NCBI GenBank assembly: GCA_050157065.1
Contig: CP189573.1
DNA from: Avipropionibacterium sp050157065
GTDB lineage: Bacteria; Actinomycetota; Actinomycetes; Propionibacteriales; Propionibacteriaceae
Direction: 5' to 3' (one strand)
Length of the DNA: 64,000 nucleotides
This document shows, in pieces, positions 61,650 through 64,000 of the stretch. The position numbers were made by a program, and so were the translations under genes. The notes below the pieces were generated by a model. It did no database searches. It saw only the letters and a list, made by a program, of their open reading frames with translations, and had not been told where the DNA came from. Every line of letters begins with the position of its first letter. Positions within the stretch are counted from its first letter, which is position 1.

Positions 61650-62318
61650 TCAGTGATCGAGGGCGGCGGCGCTCTCGGCGGAGGCGTGCAGCAATTCGGG
61701 CTGACGGGCGTGCCGGCCGAGCAGGCCCACCGCGTCGATCAGGCCGGTCACCGGGTCACCCTGCTCGTCGGCCGCGTACGCCGCGACCCCGGCCTGCACC
61801 ATGTCGTCCTCACCGAGGTGGCGGACGGCCTCCTCGCCGCCGGCGAACTCGAGGATGTCGTTCTCCGGGTCGGACATGATCAACACCGACCGGTCGGGGT
61901 CGGGCAGCGAGTGCAGCAGCTCCAGCGCGTAGTCGGCCGAGTCGGTGCCCTCGGGCACCGGGCCCAGGAACAGCGAGAACTCCAGCCCGGACTCCCGCTC
62001 GGCCTGCCGTACCGCGCGGATCAGCGACTCGCGCTCACCGATCGTGTACGGCTGCTGCTCCTCGGAGCTGTCGACCGCTGCGGGCAGCGGGTCACCCGGG
62101 TTGATCCAGTACGCACCGTGCTTGCCGGCACCGCCGCGGGCGAGCCGGGCCAGCGCCCCGCTGTGCACCAGCAGCACCAGGACGATCGCGATCAGCAGCG
62201 GCAGCCCGATGATGAGGCCGATCATCTCGAGCCAGCTCGGCTCGACCACCTCGGGCCAGTGCGGCAGGGTCTCCAACGGCAGCAGGGCCACGATCTGGTG
62301 CGGCAACACGTACGACAT
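61650..62318 (-). CDS. DUF5130/TPM-like membrane protein
   Basis: A 222-residue protein with one membrane segment at ~33-51 (IGLIIGLPLLIAIVLVLLV) and a cytoplasmic part. In this, YTIGERESLIRAVRQAERES and LEFSLFLGPVPE, then DPENDILEFAGGEEAVRHL, are typical of the actinobacterial DUF5130 family, related to the TPM domain. Function unknown. Divergent from pyrR with 50 bp between starts. Confidence 0.65.
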   Translation of the reverse strand: MSYVLPHQIVALLPLETLPHWPEVVEPSWLEMIGLIIGLPLLIAIVLVLLVHSGALARLARGGAGKHGAYWINPGDPLPAAVDSSEEQQPYTIGERESLIRAVRQAERESGLEFSLFLGPVPEGTDSADYALELLHSLPDPDRSVLIMSDPENDILEFAGGEEAVRHLGEDDMVQAGVAAYAADEQGDPVTGLIDAVGLLGRHARQPELLHASAESAAALDH

Positions 62319-62368
62319 GTGCCATACGGTAGTCCAGACAGCACCGAGTCAGCGAGAAGGAGTCACCG

Positions 62369-62980
62369 GTGAACGATCCGGAGCCCGGGACCGAGTCCGC
62401 CGACCCGTCCCCGACGTCGGGGCGGGTGGTCCTCGACGACGCCGATGTGGGACGTGCGCTGACCCGGATGGCCCACGAGATCCTGGAGGCCGACCACCGC
62501 GCCGAGTCGCTGCTGCTGCTCGGCATCCCGACCCGTGGGGTGCCGCTGGCCCACCGACTGGGTGAGGTGATCAGCCGGGTCGAGGGACGTCCAGTACCGG
62601 TCGGCACCCTCGACATCACGATGTACCGCGACGACCTGCGCAGCCAGCCGACCCGCCCGGTCGGGCGTACCGTCCTCCCGGTCGACGTGGACGACGCGAC
62701 GGTCGTGCTGGTCGACGACGTGCTGTTCTCCGGCCGGACGATCCGCGCCGCCCTCGACGCACTCGGCGACCTCGGCCGACCCCGGGCCGTACGGCTGGCC
62801 GTGCTGGTCGACCGTGGCCACCGACAGCTGCCGATCCGGGCCGACCACGTCGGCAAGAACCTGCCGACCGCAGCCACCGAGCAGGTCCGGGTCCGGCTGG
62901 CCGAGACCGACCAGATCACCGAGGTGCGTATCCTGCCTCCCGCCCCGAACCCAGCCGACGCCCGAGGAGCCCACCGGTGA
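62369..62980 (+). CDS. pyrR: pyrimidine operon regulator/uracil phosphoribosyltransferase PyrR
   Basis: An RNA-binding regulator of the pyr operon, 203 residues, with the PRPP-binding motif VVLVDDVLFSGRT at ~109-121 and LGIPTRGVPLAHRL near 52-65. Start GTG with AAGGAG 6 nt upstream. The space upstream is only 50 bp, too short for the tandem anti-terminator leaders of Bacillus. Control by binding over the ribosome site, as reported in mycobacteria, is more likely (inference). Confidence 0.95.
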   Translation: MNDPEPGTESADPSPTSGRVVLDDADVGRALTRMAHEILEADHRAESLLLLGIPTRGVPLAHRLGEVISRVEGRPVPVGTLDITMYRDDLRSQPTRPVGRTVLPVDVDDATVVLVDDVLFSGRTIRAALDALGDLGRPRAVRLAVLVDRGHRQLPIRADHVGKNLPTAATEQVRVRLAETDQITEVRILPPAPNPADARGAHR

Positions 62981-64000
62981 CCCGCCACCTGCTGTCCGCC
63001 GCAGACCTCGACCCGACCGAGGTCACCGCCGTGCTCGACCTGGCCGAGGAGATGGCCCAGGTGCAGGGTCGCCCGGTGAAGAAGCTGCCCGCGCTGCGTG
63101 GCCGTACCGTGGTCAACCTGTTCTTCGAGGACTCGACCCGCACCCGCAGTTCGTTCGAGCTGGCCGGCAAGTGGTTGTCGGCCGACGTGATCAACATCTC
63201 GGCCAAGGGTTCCTCGGTGTCGAAGGGTGAGTCGCTGCGTGACACGGTGCAGACCGTCGCGGCGATGGGGGTCGACGCACTGGTGATCCGCCACCACGCC
63301 TCCGGTGCCCCGCTGCAGGCGACCGGCTGGATCGACGCCCACGTGATCAACGCCGGCGACGGCACCCACGAACACCCCACCCAGGCCCTGTTGGACGCGT
63401 TCACGATGCGCCGCCACTTCCGCGGGCAGTCGGATGCCCCGGTTGCGACCGACGGGTCGGTCGGAACGCCCGGATCCCAACCGGACAACGACTTCGCGGG
63501 CCGTACGGTCGTGATCGTCGGTGACCTGACCCACTCCCGGGTGGTACGCAGCAATGTGTTGCTGCTGTCCCGGTTGGGTGCCGAGGTGGTGCTGGTGGCG
63601 CCACCGACTTTGCTGCCCAGCGGCGTGTCCAGTTGGCCGGTCACCGTCAGCACCGACTTCGACGAGGTGCTGCCGCAGGCCGACATCGTGATGATGCTGC
63701 GGGTGCAGCGCGAGCGGATGAGCGGTGGCTACTTCCCCACCCCGCGGGAGTACACCGTCGGGTACGGCCTCACCCGTGATCGACTGGCCCGGTTGGCCGC
63801 CGGTGCCGCGATCTGCCACCCCGGTCCGATGAACCGCGGGCTGGAGATCTCCGCCGACGCCGCCGACGGGGCCGCCTCGCTCGTGCTCGACCAGGTGGCG
63901 GCCGGGGTCGCGGTGCGGATGAGCGTGCTGTACAACCTGCTCGGCGGGACCGACGACACCGGCACCGCCGCACGAGCCGACCGGGCGGGAACGCCCACCA
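62977..64000 (+). CDS. pyrB: aspartate carbamoyltransferase catalytic subunit, cut by the window edge
   Basis: Catalyses carbamoyl phosphate plus aspartate to carbamoyl-aspartate in pyrimidine synthesis. The GTG at 62977 overlaps the pyrR stop as GTGA, with GAGGAG 7 nt upstream. Visible motifs: EDSTRTRSSF at 51-60 (carbamoyl phosphate), SAKGSSVSKGE, HEHPTQALLDAFT and CHPGPMNRGLEI. Residues ~147-170 hold an extra acidic, glycine-rich segment between two conserved blocks. No stop is reached by position 64000; 341 codons are visible, which is longer than the usual ~310-320, so a short tail is present. Confidence 0.95.
   Translation, partial: MTRHLLSAADLDPTEVTAVLDLAEEMAQVQGRPVKKLPALRGRTVVNLFFEDSTRTRSSFELAGKWLSADVINISAKGSSVSKGESLRDTVQTVAAMGVDALVIRHHASGAPLQATGWIDAHVINAGDGTHEHPTQALLDAFTMRRHFRGQSDAPVATDGSVGTPGSQPDNDFAGRTVVIVGDLTHSRVVRSNVLLLSRLGAEVVLVAPPTLLPSGVSSWPVTVSTDFDEVLPQADIVMMLRVQRERMSGGYFPTPREYTVGYGLTRDRLARLAAGAAICHPGPMNRGLEISADAADGAASLVLDQVAAGVAVRMSVLYNLLGGTDDTGTAARADRAGTPT

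Overview
The window is about 64 kb of high-GC DNA from a chromosome of an actinobacterium. Pointers are tig, clpP1, clpP2 and clpX in a row, a mycothiol-type DsbA-like protein, many twin-arginine (Tat) export signals, a DUF222/HNH gene, GTG and TTG starts, and short TCGACAGGCTCGA-type intergenic repeats. I infer Propionibacteriales or a close relative, but I cannot prove the genus. There is no prophage, insertion sequence or CRISPR array.

Layout. 0-8.3 kb: end of a GAP-family membrane protein, valS, an ECF41-like sigma factor beside an FAD oxidoreductase, then a three-gene module of a succinylglutamate-desuccinylase-like enzyme, a retropepsin-like (RimB-type) protease and a RimK-like ATP-grasp ligase fused to a TrkA-C domain. 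8.4-12.2 kb: a Tat-exported PL8 polysaccharide lyase and a membrane-anchored endonuclease/exonuclease/phosphatase-fold protein. 12.3-23.7 kb: a carbohydrate locus under an FCD-type GntR regulator. It holds an exported glycoside-hydrolase-like protein, two paralogous sugar-binding lipoproteins, one permease pair, two Gfo/Idh/MocA dehydrogenases and a DgaE-like PLP enzyme. Copies of one palindromic motif lie at four promoters. 23.8-28.2 kb: clpX, clpP2, clpP1 and tig. 28.5-30.6 kb: tRNA-Pro, tRNA-Gly, a TspO homologue and a MarR/reductase pair.

30.8-47.9 kb is an accessory island: a 1379-residue heparinase II/III-like protein, tandem repeats, a frameshifted DUF222/HNH gene, a TY-Chap-like protein, a GH32-like propeller with a translationally coupled 35-codon ORF, a 3' gene fragment, two parallel beta-helix proteins (one frameshifted), an unrecognised 614-residue protein and a metallophosphoesterase fused to a PQQ-type propeller. 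Several are exported and no transporter is present, so extracellular or envelope polysaccharide is the likely target. 48-52.5 kb: a TIGR03086 protein behind two CAACC-N4-GGTTG dyads, then envelope genes (hexapeptide acyltransferase, peptidoglycan-binding lytic protein, glycosyltransferase, extensin/M15-like lipoprotein). 52.5-64 kb: rpiB-nei-unknown operon, SGNH esterase, GNAT, DsbA-like protein, pepN-nif3-like pair, a DUF5130-like protein, and pyrR-pyrB running off the right end.

Together the two exported-enzyme regions and the GntR locus suggest an organism that attacks acidic or amino-sugar polysaccharides. The two disrupted genes and one gene fragment in the island suggest that it is in flux.
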